Shown one piece after another: positions 7,578 to 16,722 of a stretch of 44,707 bases of DNA (the stretch's first letter is position 1; each line of letters opens with the position of its first letter). This DNA is from a virus. Below the pieces are notes generated by a model. That model was not told the DNA's origin and ran no database searches. It saw only the letters and a program-made list of their open reading frames with translations. Where the stretch lies: the IMG/VR virus record IMGVR_UViG_3300037235_000071, positions 1 through 44,707 of that record, one strand, 5' to 3'. The position numbers and the translations under genes were made by a program.

Positions 7578-10022
7578 TTATTGAATCCAAACCGGGTTAG
7601 ATGCTGCGACCTTTTGATCTATGACGTTGCCAAATGGTCCGGCTGCATATATCATTCCCCAGCACAAAAACCAATTCGCAGATGAGGTAGGAGTTGACGC
7701 TACAACAGTGTTAAAATTATTTGCACCGATTATATATCGCCCAACGCAGTCGGTCTCAAGTTGCTGTGCGGTTCCTGTAGCCATAACCTGACAGATGACA
7801 CCCAAATCAACATGGGTTACACTGACTCCCCACCCCGCTCCACTAGCTGCAGATGTCTCCCAAATGGCCGTGCAGTTGGAGCCTGGTGTTCCTCCCGACG
7901 CGCAAGCATACAGAATAAATTGCAGAGTGCTCGTCGTGCCGGACACGCCATCAAAGTGCGTTGTAAAAGCTATTCCTTTGTGGGTCCCGTCCAGGGTCGC
8001 AGATGCGCTGCCGCCGCTGAAGGTGTTCACCTTGGTCGAGAACAGCGTCGCGGTCGCTCCAATGTTCGTCGTGCAGGCATAACCACCTGTCGTGCTGGTA
8101 ATGTTACACAGAAAATCAGTAAGCGAAAACGTGGCGCTAGGTCCGACTACTAAACTACCTGCCGCACCTGCATCTATTGTATTTCCATTCGCGTCGTATT
8201 TAACCGCATCGTTTGTCACCGTGGTTCCTGTTGACGCCTGTACTTTAGCTCCGTTACCTTGGTAAGTGGCGCTGATATTCGGCGTAGCCCCTCCAGAACT
8301 GGTCAGTGGTGCGGTAGCTGTTACCGCTGTAACACCCACTCCACTCGTGCCGACAGCGTACCCAATCTCCAGTTGTGGGGTTGCCGCAGTAACCGTGCCC
8401 GATGCAACAATTTTAAAAGCTAGCAGGTCACCAGCAGTTACATTAACACTGTGCGTTACATCAGAACAACTTGTTCCACCGCTGCTCGTGGTACAAGTCA
8501 GGGCGGTAGGGTTAGCCGTCCCATCATCCAGAGTCACCGCCAGAGTGGTTCCGGTGCCGAGGGACGCGCTCAGCGTCACAGTAAGGCCGGAGATAGTAGC
8601 CGACGCCTGTGCGGCAAGGGATACGACTGTCTCCGTGCCGCTGGTTAACGCGCCGCCAACAGGCGCCGTATACTGCGTAGCTGTGGCGAGAAGAGACAAG
8701 GTGATACCGGACCAACCGGAAGTTCCGCCACCACCTAAGCCACCAGCAGGCGTAGCCCATGTACCATCTCCGCGCCAGAAGGTTGAACTGGAAGCTGATG
8801 TTCCACCATTAAGATTCCCCACTGGGAGATTCCCTGTCACCATGTTGGCAAGATTGATTTGACACCATGAAGGTGCGCTCGATCCACCACATAAAGCAGT
8901 CGTCGCTGCGCCCAAAGCCAGCCGAGTCACCACTCCACTTGCACCACCATAGATAATATCACCCGCAGTAGTCATTGGATTGAACGTGACGAGAACTGGT
9001 ATTCCGTTCACGATAGAACTAACAGCTTTTCCTGTGACAGCAGCAACATCCTGAACACCACCAAGAATTACTCCCGCTGGATTCTTACAGACAGACCGTG
9101 CGCTTGTAGAGCTTCCATAGCAATTCACAACTCCGGCGACAGGCGTCGGTACAGAAGCATCAGTAACCTCAGGAACATTCGACCATCCAAGATTAGTACC
9201 TATAGGATTACATGTCGTGCCGTCATACTGGCAGAGAATGTACAGGTCAACCGCAGTGGAATTCACTTGTGGAAGTGTCGGAAATCCGGAGAAGACAGCA
9301 GGCAGAACAACCGTGTAGCCGCTTGCTCCGTTGGCGTCCGTGGTGATTTCCACACCGTAGGTTTTCCCCGTCACCATCCCGGTTGGTCCGGTGCTGCTGG
9401 TCACGTTCCCGGTGGTCGAGGTGAGCGCGAGAACGAACTGGCTCTTCCCCACCGCGCTTCCCCAAGCTGCTACATTACTGGTCACCGTGACGGTCTGTTG
9501 ACTTGGGGGTGCTCCGTAATCAGTATCAGCTACAGCATTAACTATAGTTGAATTAGCCCCAGCTTTGAGTATACTTCCAGAAGTAGGAGTACCCGTTACA
9601 ATAGTTCCTGAAGCTGCTGCTGTTACTGTAAAACTTGATAATGTAAGAGTCCCTGTTGTGGTTGTAATTGTTAAACCATTAACTGTTCCAGGAAGAATTA
9701 ATGCACTCGGTAAAGATAGAGCACAAGTTACTGTAATAGTTTGAGCAACACAAGTTCCTGTAGCAGTTATTTGATTAGTTGTTCCATTTATTGTTACACT
9801 TGTTACTGACCCAGAACCTCCTCCACCAGTTCCATTAAGTTTAGTCCAAGTTCCAGTTATACATCCCCAAAGATTTCCAGAAGTAGGATTCCATTGAAGA
9901 GCCTGACCATTATTACAAGTTCCTGTTGGGTCAGCAGTAACAAAAATTAACCTCTGAGGAGGCTGTGCTTCAAGAGAGCTAAAGGCAACTAAACTAAGAA
10001 AGATCAAACTAAGATACTTCAA
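7578..10022 (-). CDS. tail fibre or receptor-binding protein, chimeric, with signal-like N-terminus
   Basis: An 814-residue Gly/Thr/Ser/Ala-rich protein. Residues 1-19 look like a Sec signal peptide ([18 protein letters not shown], cut before QPP), which is unusual for a fibre. Residues 70-330 are low-complexity TVT/TGT beta repeats with the [18 protein letters not shown] pattern common in fibre shafts. The last 150 residues are more varied ([30 protein letters not shown]) and are probably the receptor-binding tip. From about 9500 down to 7600 the DNA is clearly more GC-rich than its start and than the neighbours, so the shaft and tip appear acquired. Confidence 0.7.
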   Translation of the reverse strand: MKYLSLIFLSLVAFSSLEAQPPQRLIFVTADPTGTCNNGQALQWNPTSGNLWGCITGTWTKLNGTGGGGSGSVTSVTINGTTNQITATGTCVAQTITVTCALSLPSALILPGTVNGLTITTTTGTLTLSSFTVTAAASGTIVTGTPTSGSILKAGANSTIVNAVADTDYGAPPSQQTVTVTSNVAAWGSAVGKSQFVLALTSTTGNVTSSTGPTGMVTGKTYGVEITTDANGASGYTVVLPAVFSGFPTLPQVNSTAVDLYILCQYDGTTCNPIGTNLGWSNVPEVTDASVPTPVAGVVNCYGSSTSARSVCKNPAGVILGGVQDVAAVTGKAVSSIVNGIPVLVTFNPMTTAGDIIYGGASGVVTRLALGAATTALCGGSSAPSWCQINLANMVTGNLPVGNLNGGTSASSSTFWRGDGTWATPAGGLGGGGTSGWSGITLSLLATATQYTAPVGGALTSGTETVVSLAAQASATISGLTVTLSASLGTGTTLAVTLDDGTANPTALTCTTSSGGTSCSDVTHSVNVTAGDLLAFKIVASGTVTAATPQLEIGYAVGTSGVGVTAVTATAPLTSSGGATPNISATYQGNGAKVQASTGTTVTNDAVKYDANGNTIDAGAAGSLVVGPSATFSLTDFLCNITSTTGGYACTTNIGATATLFSTKVNTFSGGSASATLDGTHKGIAFTTHFDGVSGTTSTLQFILYACASGGTPGSNCTAIWETSAASGAGWGVSVTHVDLGVICQVMATGTAQQLETDCVGRYIIGANNFNTVVASTPTSSANWFLCWGMIYAAGPFGNVIDQKVAASNPVWIQ

Positions 10023-10398
10023 GTCTCACCTCAAATTTCTGGGAATTTGCTCCACCCTGAATAAAGTAATCCTTAAAACAAATAGTGTTTCTTGAGGAAT
10101 CAACATCAAAAGTATCCCCAGGATTAAGTATTTTTCCTGTTGTATTTGCATTATTTGAATCATTGACCTTTAGTGTGCTTGTATTATTTCCATCAGATTG
10201 AATTTCAAGAAATGTTCCCCTGTCAGGAAGAATCAAAACATTTCCACTAATTGCTCCAGTTATACCAGTCTCATTAGTTCCTCCTTGAGCAAGGCCATAG
10301 CCATAAGGACTAGAAGTAGTTACTTGACCAACAATTAGAGAAAACAAATTATGATTATTAGTGTCAGCTGGAAGCGTTATTGTGTAAGTGCGGAACAT
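10009..10398 (-). CDS. small beta-rich virion protein
   Basis: A 129-residue beta-type protein ([21 protein letters not shown]). A segment around residues 50-105 ([33 protein letters not shown]) is typical of small jelly-roll phage structural proteins. It lies between portal and fibre. Its start overlaps the TTCA-N5-TGAA palindrome at 10400-10416, whose loop supplies the AAGG ribosome site on the transcribed strand. Confidence 0.6.
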   Translation of the reverse strand: MFRTYTITLPADTNNHNLFSLIVGQVTTSSPYGYGLAQGGTNETGITGAISGNVLILPDRGTFLEIQSDGNNTSTLKVNDSNNANTTGKILNPGDTFDVDSSRNTICFKDYFIQGGANSQKFEVRLEVS

Positions 10399-10399
10399 G

Positions 10400-10416
10400 T
10401 GTTCACCTTATGAATG
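10400..10416 (-). promoter_or_regulatory. TTCA-N5-TGAA palindrome in the portal-10398 gap
   Basis: On the + strand this reads TGTTCA-CCTTA-TGAAT followed by GGTTA, matching the copies at 19162 and 22312 in the GGTT extension. On the transcribed strand the loop is TAAGG, the only plausible ribosome site for the gene starting at 10398. The stem could therefore control its translation, or the site may be a DNA operator. Confidence 0.45.
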
Positions 10417-12675
10417 GTTATTTCCGTTAGCTGTCGTAGGTGGCTCCATCATATCTAAAATTGGTTTAGCTGATACTTTAATTGCCTGCTTTTGAACCTC
10501 AGCTTCAGCTTTTGTATCAACATAAGCCTTTGATTTCTTTTCTTGATCTTGCTCAGCATTTTGTTCCTTCAGTTGTAAATGCTGTTGTAAATGTTGTTCC
10601 ACCATCATGTAAGCAGTTGGATTGACTCGTTTAAGATCAAGTCCTCTCTCACCTGCTAAGAAATAACGACACATTTCAATATGAACTTCATTATCATCAA
10701 CAAGAGGATCAATTTGAACAGGTTCACCTTTAATTATATCAGAAATTTCAATTGCTTGCTTTGTAATTTGTTCTTCACCAGGAATATCAATATCTGTGAA
10801 GGAAAGTAAGTCAGCAATCTGTCGTCTATTTGGAGTTGCAAATAGTGCTGCATTAATAAATTGATTATTTAACTCAACCAATTTGAAAAATAGTGTCTGC
10901 TTTTGTGGGGTACTAATTGGAAATGAGTCAGCTCCTTCAGGTTCAACTTCCCCAACATGACCAGTTAATTCAGCTTTTCTTATCCAAACATTAGCATATC
11001 CACTCTTTTGAGTTTTGTCAGGAACAGTAAATTTCTCATCATCAATCATGTTCTCAACATAAAGATGTACACACTTCTCCATTAATTTAGCAAAAGCAAT
11101 TGTAAAGAAAGTCCAAGCAATAGAGAGCCTTTGAAGTGCTTGAGTTCGAGACTGTTGATATTCTCCTAGAGTACGGCTCTTTCCCTCTCCAGGTCCACCA
11201 TAGAGGCTCGGAAATGATCCTACAACAAATTGAGAATCTTTATCAACTTGTTGTCCAAAAGGACCTACTTCTCTGGAAAGTGTCGCGCGCCCCCCTTCGT
11301 AAAAGGAGTTTCCTAGAGTTTGACCCTCTCTAGCTCTGGCTGGATAAACCATTCCAGGACGAGCCTCGTGTTTAGAATAAACATTGAAGTTAAGAACACG
11401 AGGATCAGCGAACTGACTTCCTATCCCTTGCTCGATTGTTTCAAGAGTAAGATTAAATAGAACATTTCGGCTTTCTTGAAGAGGAATTAATGGCTGACCC
11501 ATTGCATCAGCATGAATATAAGTACTTAGACCAACTTTGCAGAGTGTCCAATATTTATCCATGTCTTCATCACGGGACTCTGCATATTTATTTCCAACGA
11601 AAGAAACGTAAACACCATTAGGAAACTTCTTATAAAGTTTTTTCTTCTCTTCTTCTTTATCCTTAGGAAGTCCTTCAAATGCCCAAGTTCTCATCCAGCA
11701 TTGTCTATGCGTAGCAAGATCATGATTATCATCAGCACGAGAAAAAGAAGTAAAAGTGGATGGTGTTCTAGCCATTCTTTCCCACTGTTGAGCATCTTCA
11801 TCATCAGATTCAATTTGATCAGCAATATGTGGAAAAATACTCTTCAAAAATGGTTTAGGTTGATCGAGCGCTTTAATTAAGTAACTCATATCACCTTGTT
11901 TGCGCGCCCAATAAGGAACTTTAACGTGCAATCCTCCAAAGAAATCAATCAGTACTCTGCTCTTAGGACTTTCTTGAAAGGAATCCAGAACAGTACTAAC
12001 ATCAAGAGGACCACCACAATCAGGACAGTTATGTAGACCAGATTGCAAATCTTCTTCATCTTCAACTGGAAAGTTTTTATCACAAGATTGACAAGACAGT
12101 TGTTTTTTAAAGTTTTCAATATTCACCACTCCAAAGGCTTTATCTGCTTTTGGGGCATGATACCACACAAGAAGTCCTTGATTCCAAAGAGTAAATAAAG
12201 ACATTAATTGAAGAACTTTCACTTGATTATGTCTTTGAATTAAGTCACTTATTTTTGAGTATGTTTTACTTGTTAGAATATCATCATCGTCTTCAGCATC
12301 ATCAGGAGGAAATCTCACTGTTGGAACTTGTGCAGCAAGAGCTGCTATAATTGCTTCACCATGAGCTTTATAAATATTTATCACATAATCATAAAAAGGA
12401 CCTTCAACACCTTCACGTCCTTCATCTTGATTAAACCATTTATATGCAGTGGGGCTTAACCAATCCTCCCTTGATTCAGACCAGAAAACAAACTGAATTC
12501 CATGCCAAAACTCTTCATTTTTCTTCCAGAGTTTTAATTGTTGCTTCCGAACCCAGGAATCTTCTTTTTCATACTTGTCAATAAGAAATTTCAGACAGTC
12601 TTGTAAGTCCTTAGAGAGCTTGTGATTATTAGGATCACGCTCTTCTTTAGTCTTACTTTGGGATTCAGGACTCAT
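10408..12675 (-). CDS. portal protein with an inserted zinc ribbon
   Basis: A 755-residue protein of the length of large podovirus portals. It has helical N- and C-terminal parts, an acidic central part and a Gln-rich C-terminal coiled segment (HLQQHLQLKEQNAEQDQE) that fits a portal barrel. The portal forms the dodecameric DNA gate at one capsid vertex. Around residues 192-222 it has CQSCDKNF followed by HNCPDCGG, a CxxC...CxxC zinc ribbon not usual in portals. Identification rests on size, terminase-portal-scaffold-capsid order and helical architecture. Confidence 0.75.
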   Translation of the reverse strand: MSPESQSKTKEERDPNNHKLSKDLQDCLKFLIDKYEKEDSWVRKQQLKLWKKNEEFWHGIQFVFWSESREDWLSPTAYKWFNQDEGREGVEGPFYDYVINIYKAHGEAIIAALAAQVPTVRFPPDDAEDDDDILTSKTYSKISDLIQRHNQVKVLQLMSLFTLWNQGLLVWYHAPKADKAFGVVNIENFKKQLSCQSCDKNFPVEDEEDLQSGLHNCPDCGGPLDVSTVLDSFQESPKSRVLIDFFGGLHVKVPYWARKQGDMSYLIKALDQPKPFLKSIFPHIADQIESDDEDAQQWERMARTPSTFTSFSRADDNHDLATHRQCWMRTWAFEGLPKDKEEEKKKLYKKFPNGVYVSFVGNKYAESRDEDMDKYWTLCKVGLSTYIHADAMGQPLIPLQESRNVLFNLTLETIEQGIGSQFADPRVLNFNVYSKHEARPGMVYPARAREGQTLGNSFYEGGRATLSREVGPFGQQVDKDSQFVVGSFPSLYGGPGEGKSRTLGEYQQSRTQALQRLSIAWTFFTIAFAKLMEKCVHLYVENMIDDEKFTVPDKTQKSGYANVWIRKAELTGHVGEVEPEGADSFPISTPQKQTLFFKLVELNNQFINAALFATPNRRQIADLLSFTDIDIPGEEQITKQAIEISDIIKGEPVQIDPLVDDNEVHIEMCRYFLAGERGLDLKRVNPTAYMMVEQHLQQHLQLKEQNAEQDQEKKSKAYVDTKAEAEVQKQAIKVSAKPILDMMEPPTTANGNNHS

Positions 12676-12677
12676 CT

Positions 12678-12821
12678 TTATTTAGGAATTGAGGTAATCA
12701 ACATTGCAATTGTAACTAATAAAACTGGAATCCAAAGAGGAACTTTTCCTGTGATTCCTGAAACAAGAGTCAAAGCAAAAGCAATGACTATAAGAATAAA
12801 ATAAGCTGATGTTAGAAGCAT
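12678..12821 (-). CDS. small two-TM membrane protein, holin candidate
   Basis: A 47-residue protein with two hydrophobic stretches (SAYFILIVIAFALTLVSG and VPLWIPVLLVTIAMLITSI) separated by a short GKVP turn. It ends in a short Lys tail, just upstream of the portal. A holin or other inner-membrane protein is possible, since two-TM holins of this type exist. No endolysin is next to it, so the role is uncertain. Confidence 0.55.
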   Translation of the reverse strand: MLLTSAYFILIVIAFALTLVSGITGKVPLWIPVLLVTIAMLITSIPK

Positions 12822-12837
12822 ATTTCCTCTCTTTTAT

Positions 12838-12877
12838 GGGGAGTCTCCTCTGTCGTCGCGAACTTTGGAGACTCCCC
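12838..12877. terminator. 11-bp perfect inverted repeat between late genes
   Basis: GGGGAGTCTCC (12838-12848) pairs with GGAGACTCCCC (12867-12877) across an 18-base loop. It lies after the Fn3-like protein gene on the minus strand. No U-run follows on that strand, so it may attenuate transcription or be an RNA processing stem. It shares the GGAGACT core with the stem at 3629-3658. Confidence 0.55.
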
Positions 12878-12894
12878 TCTCCCCGAAAGGAGCT

Positions 12895-13641
12895 TTACGG
12901 ATTCGTCGGGAAACTAACGAATACCATGACTTCAATTCTTCCAGCAGTTAAAGCAGTAGTTGCAATAGTGAGAGTTATTTGACCAGCTGCTGTCATTTTG
13001 AAAGATGGCTTATGCGTAGCAGCTTGAGAATTAACTCCAAGAAGCTCAATTACAGCATCAACAGTCATAGCAGTGATAGCCGTTGCTGCTAGAATAGAAC
13101 TTGATGAAGATCCTGCTGAAGTTCCTACAGCAATCGTTGCAGATGCTCCAACAGGTGCAGTTACTGAGTTAAGAAGTCCACCATAAACAATCGCGTTGGC
13201 AGGAATTGTATCTGAAATTGATGGAGTAATCGTGCTAATGGCTCCTCCATCAACAGCAAAGTCATAGAGCGCGCGATAAGCATAAACTCCATCATAGTGT
13301 GGAACCTTTGTAAACGTCGTATAAGTTCCATCATCTTTGAAACCAGTTTCACTTGTAGCAATGAAAATAGCCAATGCACCTGATGCAGGAGTTGTTGCAG
13401 AAGTACTACGATAAACATAGTAACCAATAGCTCCAGGAGCAGGATTCCATTGAACATTCACCAGACCATCAGGAAATGGCTGCGCTGGGCAATAAGCTCC
13501 AGTGTTAGCAGGTGTTGATAGTAATGAGTTACCATCTGGGTAAACAGCTTGAATCCAGTAGTAGAAAGTCGTTGTAAAGTTAGAGTTACCAGGCCCTTGG
13601 TATCTCGCTGTTACTCCAGTTGGTGCCGGAAGCTGTGACAT
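12895..13641 (-). CDS. Fn3-like virion surface protein
   Basis: A 248-residue protein. Residues 1-90 resemble a fibronectin type III-like beta sandwich (LPAPTGVTARYQGPG, YYWIQAVYPDGNS, VQWNPAPGAIGYYVYRS). The C-terminal half is Ala/Thr-rich and beta-type (TAAGQITLTIATTALTAGR). Such domains are common on phage capsids and fibres, where they bind surfaces weakly. A decoration or head-fibre role is inferred from the domain and late-operon position. Confidence 0.65.
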   Translation of the reverse strand: MSQLPAPTGVTARYQGPGNSNFTTTFYYWIQAVYPDGNSLLSTPANTGAYCPAQPFPDGLVNVQWNPAPGAIGYYVYRSTSATTPASGALAIFIATSETGFKDDGTYTTFTKVPHYDGVYAYRALYDFAVDGGAISTITPSISDTIPANAIVYGGLLNSVTAPVGASATIAVGTSAGSSSSSILAATAITAMTVDAVIELLGVNSQAATHKPSFKMTAAGQITLTIATTALTAGRIEVMVFVSFPTNP

Positions 13642-13910
13642 TATCTTTTAATCTCCTGTTGTAGAATTCCTTGTGCAAATGAGTCAAATCTGTTTCTAAC
13701 TCTTAAAAGCTCGTTATTAAGAATATCTAATTTTGTTTCTATTGCAGTTAATTTAGCTATTTCTTCTTTCCATCGCCTCATATCTTCTTCAGAGTTAGTC
13801 TGTCTTCTCTCTAAATCATCAATTCTATTAGCAAACTTTCCAGCAAAAAAGAGAAGTGTAGCTAATTGCAATACTAACCCGATTGCTAGAGCAACAGTAT
13901 TGAAGTTCAT
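13641..13910 (-). CDS. membrane-anchored coiled-coil protein
   Basis: An 89-residue protein with one N-terminal membrane helix (about residues 5-24, TVALAIGLVLQLATLLFFAG) followed by a long charged coiled coil (RIDDLERRQTNSEEDMRRW to the end). A short TM followed by a coiled coil is seen in i-spanins (Rz-like) and some holin-like proteins, so a lysis role is possible. Start and stop overlap both neighbours. Confidence 0.55.
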   Translation of the reverse strand: MNFNTVALAIGLVLQLATLLFFAGKFANRIDDLERRQTNSEEDMRRWKEEIAKLTAIETKLDILNNELLRVRNRFDSFAQGILQQEIKR

Positions 13911-14095
13911 TAAGATTCATTAAGAGCTTCAGCAAATGTCTTAGATTTCTTTTTCTTTATCACTTTAGTAGTTTTTCTTTCATGACCTAAAGATGGATTA
14001 TTATGTAATTCAGTTTTCATCTTATCTTTTTGGCTTTCCTTTAATGGAGAGCCAGAACTTAAGAGATATCGTTTCTGTTTAGGAGTCCAGGGCAT
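13910..14095 (-). CDS. small basic protein
   Basis: A 61-residue, Lys-rich protein (VIKKKKSKTFAEALNES at the end) without hydrophobic segments. The charge suggests nucleic-acid or capsid contacts. It belongs to a run of small overlapping genes between large terminase and portal. The family is not recognised. Confidence 0.5.
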   Translation of the reverse strand: MPWTPKQKRYLLSSGSPLKESQKDKMKTELHNNPSLGHERKTTKVIKKKKSKTFAEALNES

Positions 14096-14245
14096 TTATT
14101 TCATCGAGAAAATTGATTTCTTCTTATGCTCCATTTTGGAGACTTTCTTACTTGGCATTTCTTCTCTTGAAGAAAGTCCTTTAATTGAAGCAGAGGAAAC
14201 TACTTTTGAGTATTCACTATGATTAGGCTGATGTTTTTTCTTCAT
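14096..14245 (-). CDS. small basic protein (short ORF)
   Basis: A 49-residue Lys/Ser-rich protein starting MKKKHQPNHSEYSKVV and ending KKKSIFSMK. It overlaps the stop of the upstream gene by 23 bases and lies immediately before the start at 14095, so it fills an otherwise empty 127-base gap in a tightly packed operon. Coding is supported by this packing only. Confidence 0.45.
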   Translation of the reverse strand: MKKKHQPNHSEYSKVVSSASIKGLSSREEMPSKKVSKMEHKKKSIFSMK

Positions 14246-14576
14246 AACGTCCTGACTGTCCAATTACGCGCGCGTGATCGTCTGCTTCAAGACGAGATTT
14301 CATACTTGACCATCTTGTAGGACCATTACTTATTGGACGAAGATTTTCTTGATTAGTTTCTGGAGAATTCTCAGAAATTAAAACACCAAACCTTTTAAAT
14401 ATTAAATCTTGTAAGAATTTTCTTTCAGTTCTTTCAGCTAATAGCTGTGCCTCCAAACTATCAACGCGCGCGCGATATATTAAAGCAAACTCTCGTTGAG
14501 CATTGTATTCAGTATTTAATTGAAGATATTCTTCTTTTGTTGCACCTTTAAAGAAATGAATTAACCAATTTTTCAT
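14223..14576 (-). CDS. coiled-coil protein next to large terminase
   Basis: A 117-residue protein with an amphipathic N-terminus (MKNWLIHFFKG) and a heptad-like helical section (TEYNAQREFALIYRARVDSL, then AQLLAERTERKFLQ). It overlaps the terminase stop by 4 bases. The function is unknown; a packaging or membrane-associated accessory is conceivable. Confidence 0.55.
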   Translation of the reverse strand: MKNWLIHFFKGATKEEYLQLNTEYNAQREFALIYRARVDSLEAQLLAERTERKFLQDLIFKRFGVLISENSPETNQENLRPISNGPTRWSSMKSRLEADDHARVIGQSGRYEEKTSA

Positions 14577-16180
14577 ACTCTCGCTCGATGAAACCTTCTA
14601 ACAGGATTTACTTCAAAATCAGTATTCCTTTCAACTATCTCCATTGAACGATGTAAGTAATTATAATCACCGGTCCTATTGAACTTCTCAAGTATTTCAT
14701 TCACTCTTTCTCTATGATCCCCCTCAAGTTTAAGAGTTCCCAAGTATTTATCGACAGCATTAACTAAGTATCGCAGAGTATCATACGGATCATCTCCATT
14801 GAATTCTCTAACATCTTCAGCTGGTTTATTTGTAGTATTGGATTTTTTGTCGTAGATACAGAGAGGAATACATTTTCGTAATTGAGAACAGTCAGGAAAA
14901 ATTTGGAGCTTTGGGAGGTCAGTTTCAGGTCTCTCTGGCTCAAAAGATGAGAGGTAACTTTTATATGCTTCAATTCCTTGTAACCTCAAAACGCGCGCCG
15001 CGAATTCAGAATCAAAATCGGATTTCACAACTTTACTTGCTGGCTTTGGTTTCCAGCGTAAATATTCTTGAATAAGTAATTTACCTGCAATTCGATCATT
15101 ATCAGCCATTCTAGCAGTTAAACCAGAATACTTTGTGAATTCTTCAGCCTTAAGAAGTTCTTCCCCACGATTCTGCCAAGCAGAACGACAAAGAACTATG
15201 TCAGCAAAGTTTTCTCCCGTGCTTAATCGCCCAACATCAGTTGCCCAAGTTGAAGTTTTTGCTTCTTTGATTGCATACTCTCTATATATGAATAGCTGGT
15301 CTTTAGGACTCAACGCGCCCCAAAGAGCAACTGTCATTGCAGCATAGCCCCAATCAATTGCAAGGAATTTAAGCCAGAAATCAGGGATTTGAAAAGGTTT
15401 TACTAAATGACAAGCATTATCAGGTTCACCTTTTAATCTATTAGGAATTTCTCTGTATTCATCAAAGACCTGTCCTTCAAACGTGTCCCAGTGTCCAAAT
15501 CGTTTTGCTTGTCTCTCAGCTTCAGGAAGAGAGTCGAGTCGGTTAACATAACCCGGGTCGTTCTCCATTAAGTATGGATTATCTTCAGCAAATGATTGAA
15601 TGAATATTCTTTTTAGTTTAGTATTTTTATCGAGAATTATTGTTCCAAAAGGTCCAGGAGCTATGAAATAATCTCTTACCCAGGCATGGCCTATATTTCC
15701 AGGATTTGTCCCAGAACGAACTATCGCAGGAAGTCTGGAAGATGAGCTTCTACATCTAGTTTTAGATAAATAAGTATACATGAACTCAGTAAAAGAAGTA
15801 AGCTCATCAAAAGCCATATAATTATATTCATCAGTGTCATACTTTCTAACGTCTTCCTCGTACTCAGCATGACCAAAGCGCATAATAGCACCAGAAGGAA
15901 AAGTCCAACGCTTACGTTCCTCATTGTACTTTGCTCCTGTAAGAGGATACCATTCACGAGAACGAAGAATTATTTCAGACTCTAACTCAGGGTAAGTGCG
16001 TCGAAAAAGAATTCCTTTGAATCGTGGTTCTTTATAGAACCCTCTAATTATTGGGAGCATTAAGAGTTCTTCAGATTTTCCTCCTCCAGCAGCACCTCCG
16101 TAGAGTGCCTCAAAGATAGAGTCTGGTAGTGAACTAAAGACTTCTTGTCGTTTATGAGGTCGCCAGACTTTATCGGGCAT
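14573..16180 (-). CDS. terL: terminase large subunit
   Basis: A 535-residue ATP-driven packaging motor and headful or cos nuclease. Walker A is GGAAGGGKS at residues 28-36. Walker B is YMAFDE at about 118-123. A coupling-type RSGTNPGNIGHAW segment follows, and the RNase H-like nuclease domain begins with LAIDWGY (catalytic Asp about 276). The length is normal for the family. It would dock on the portal encoded at 10408-12675. A small subunit candidate is at 18330-18893. The upstream gap carries a bipartite repeat shared with the gap before the gene at 18181. Confidence 0.92.
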   Translation of the reverse strand: MPDKVWRPHKRQEVFSSLPDSIFEALYGGAAGGGKSEELLMLPIIRGFYKEPRFKGILFRRTYPELESEIILRSREWYPLTGAKYNEERKRWTFPSGAIMRFGHAEYEEDVRKYDTDEYNYMAFDELTSFTEFMYTYLSKTRCRSSSSRLPAIVRSGTNPGNIGHAWVRDYFIAPGPFGTIILDKNTKLKRIFIQSFAEDNPYLMENDPGYVNRLDSLPEAERQAKRFGHWDTFEGQVFDEYREIPNRLKGEPDNACHLVKPFQIPDFWLKFLAIDWGYAAMTVALWGALSPKDQLFIYREYAIKEAKTSTWATDVGRLSTGENFADIVLCRSAWQNRGEELLKAEEFTKYSGLTARMADNDRIAGKLLIQEYLRWKPKPASKVVKSDFDSEFAARVLRLQGIEAYKSYLSSFEPERPETDLPKLQIFPDCSQLRKCIPLCIYDKKSNTTNKPAEDVREFNGDDPYDTLRYLVNAVDKYLGTLKLEGDHRERVNEILEKFNRTGDYNYLHRSMEIVERNTDFEVNPVRRFHRARV

Positions 16181-16191
16181 TGAGGAGTTCT

Positions 16192-16255
16192 CTTAGTTGC
16201 TTCTCACTTGCTTCTCAGTCTGAAACTATGACGCGCGCGCGCGATTATTAACTAA
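16192..16255 (-). promoter_or_regulatory. bipartite repeat element before large terminase
   Basis: The gap 16181-16258 contains TTGCTTCTCAC (16197-16207) and CTCAGTCTGAAACTATGACG (16214-16233). Both recur in the same order at 18200-18232, again 20-50 bases before a late gene. Here the element is enclosed by CTTAGTT (16192-16198) and AACTAAG (16249-16255) and contains a (CG)n run from 16232. It may be a late promoter or a 5'-leader element. Confidence 0.5.
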
Positions 16256-16258
16256 GAA

Positions 16259-16627
16259 CTAAGCATCAAATAAACATAACTTAATTTGACAACCACTCGT
16301 ATGAGCTTGAACCGCTGGAGCTGTAACAGTTGCATCAAGACGAAGCAAGCAGAATTCTCCAGGAAGAAGTCTTGCAAAAACTGTTCCTGCTGTTCCTGTT
16401 AATACTTGAACATAATTAGTAGGATCAAGATTCTGAAGAAATATCCATCCCCCAGGAGAAGTAGAAGAACCTAAAGGAATCGCAACCGCTGCTGTCGTCG
16501 CTGAGAAAGTTGAAAGTGAATTTAAACCATTTCCAGTTACTGTGACAAGAAGAGCATTGATTGCTTCTGAGATTGCTATGTTATTCTTATTATATATAAG
16601 AGAAAAGTTTAAAGAAAGTTCGTTCAT
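16259..16627 (-). CDS. small beta-rich virion protein
   Basis: A 122-residue Thr/Ala/Leu-rich beta-type protein (GGWIFLQNLDPTNYVQVLTG, LLPGEFCLLRLDATV). The pattern of single-domain jelly-roll or Ig-like structural proteins is visible. Its start overlaps the stop of the 32-residue ORF (ATGA). A decoration or minor virion protein is likely. Confidence 0.55.
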   Translation of the reverse strand: MNELSLNFSLIYNKNNIAISEAINALLVTVTGNGLNSLSTFSATTAAVAIPLGSSTSPGGWIFLQNLDPTNYVQVLTGTAGTVFARLLPGEFCLLRLDATVTAPAVQAHTSGCQIKLCLFDA

Positions 16628-16722
16628 TTCTTTTTACCTTGTGGTTTTGGAACTAAAACTATTGGAACATTAGGAATAATTATTTTTGACTGTTCAACTA
16701 ATACTTTCCAAGGGTCAGTCAT
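16624..16722 (-). CDS. 32-residue Pro/Lys peptide (short ORF)
   Basis: A very short ORF (MTDPWKVLVEQSKIIIPNVP, ending KPQGKKK). Its start overlaps the stop of the upstream gene and its stop overlaps the start of the downstream gene, the same ATGA-type coupling seen through this operon. This supports translation, although the length is minimal. Confidence 0.4.
   Translation of the reverse strand: MTDPWKVLVEQSKIIIPNVPIVLVPKPQGKKK

Noticed and set aside
7761-8862. Open frames on the + strand inside the tail fibre gene
   Set aside because: They are opposite-strand shadows of a GC-richer, Gly/Thr-rich gene without ribosome sites or protein-like order.
7578-10022. Diversity-generating retroelement target
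   Set aside because: No reverse transcriptase or template-repeat pair was found in the window.
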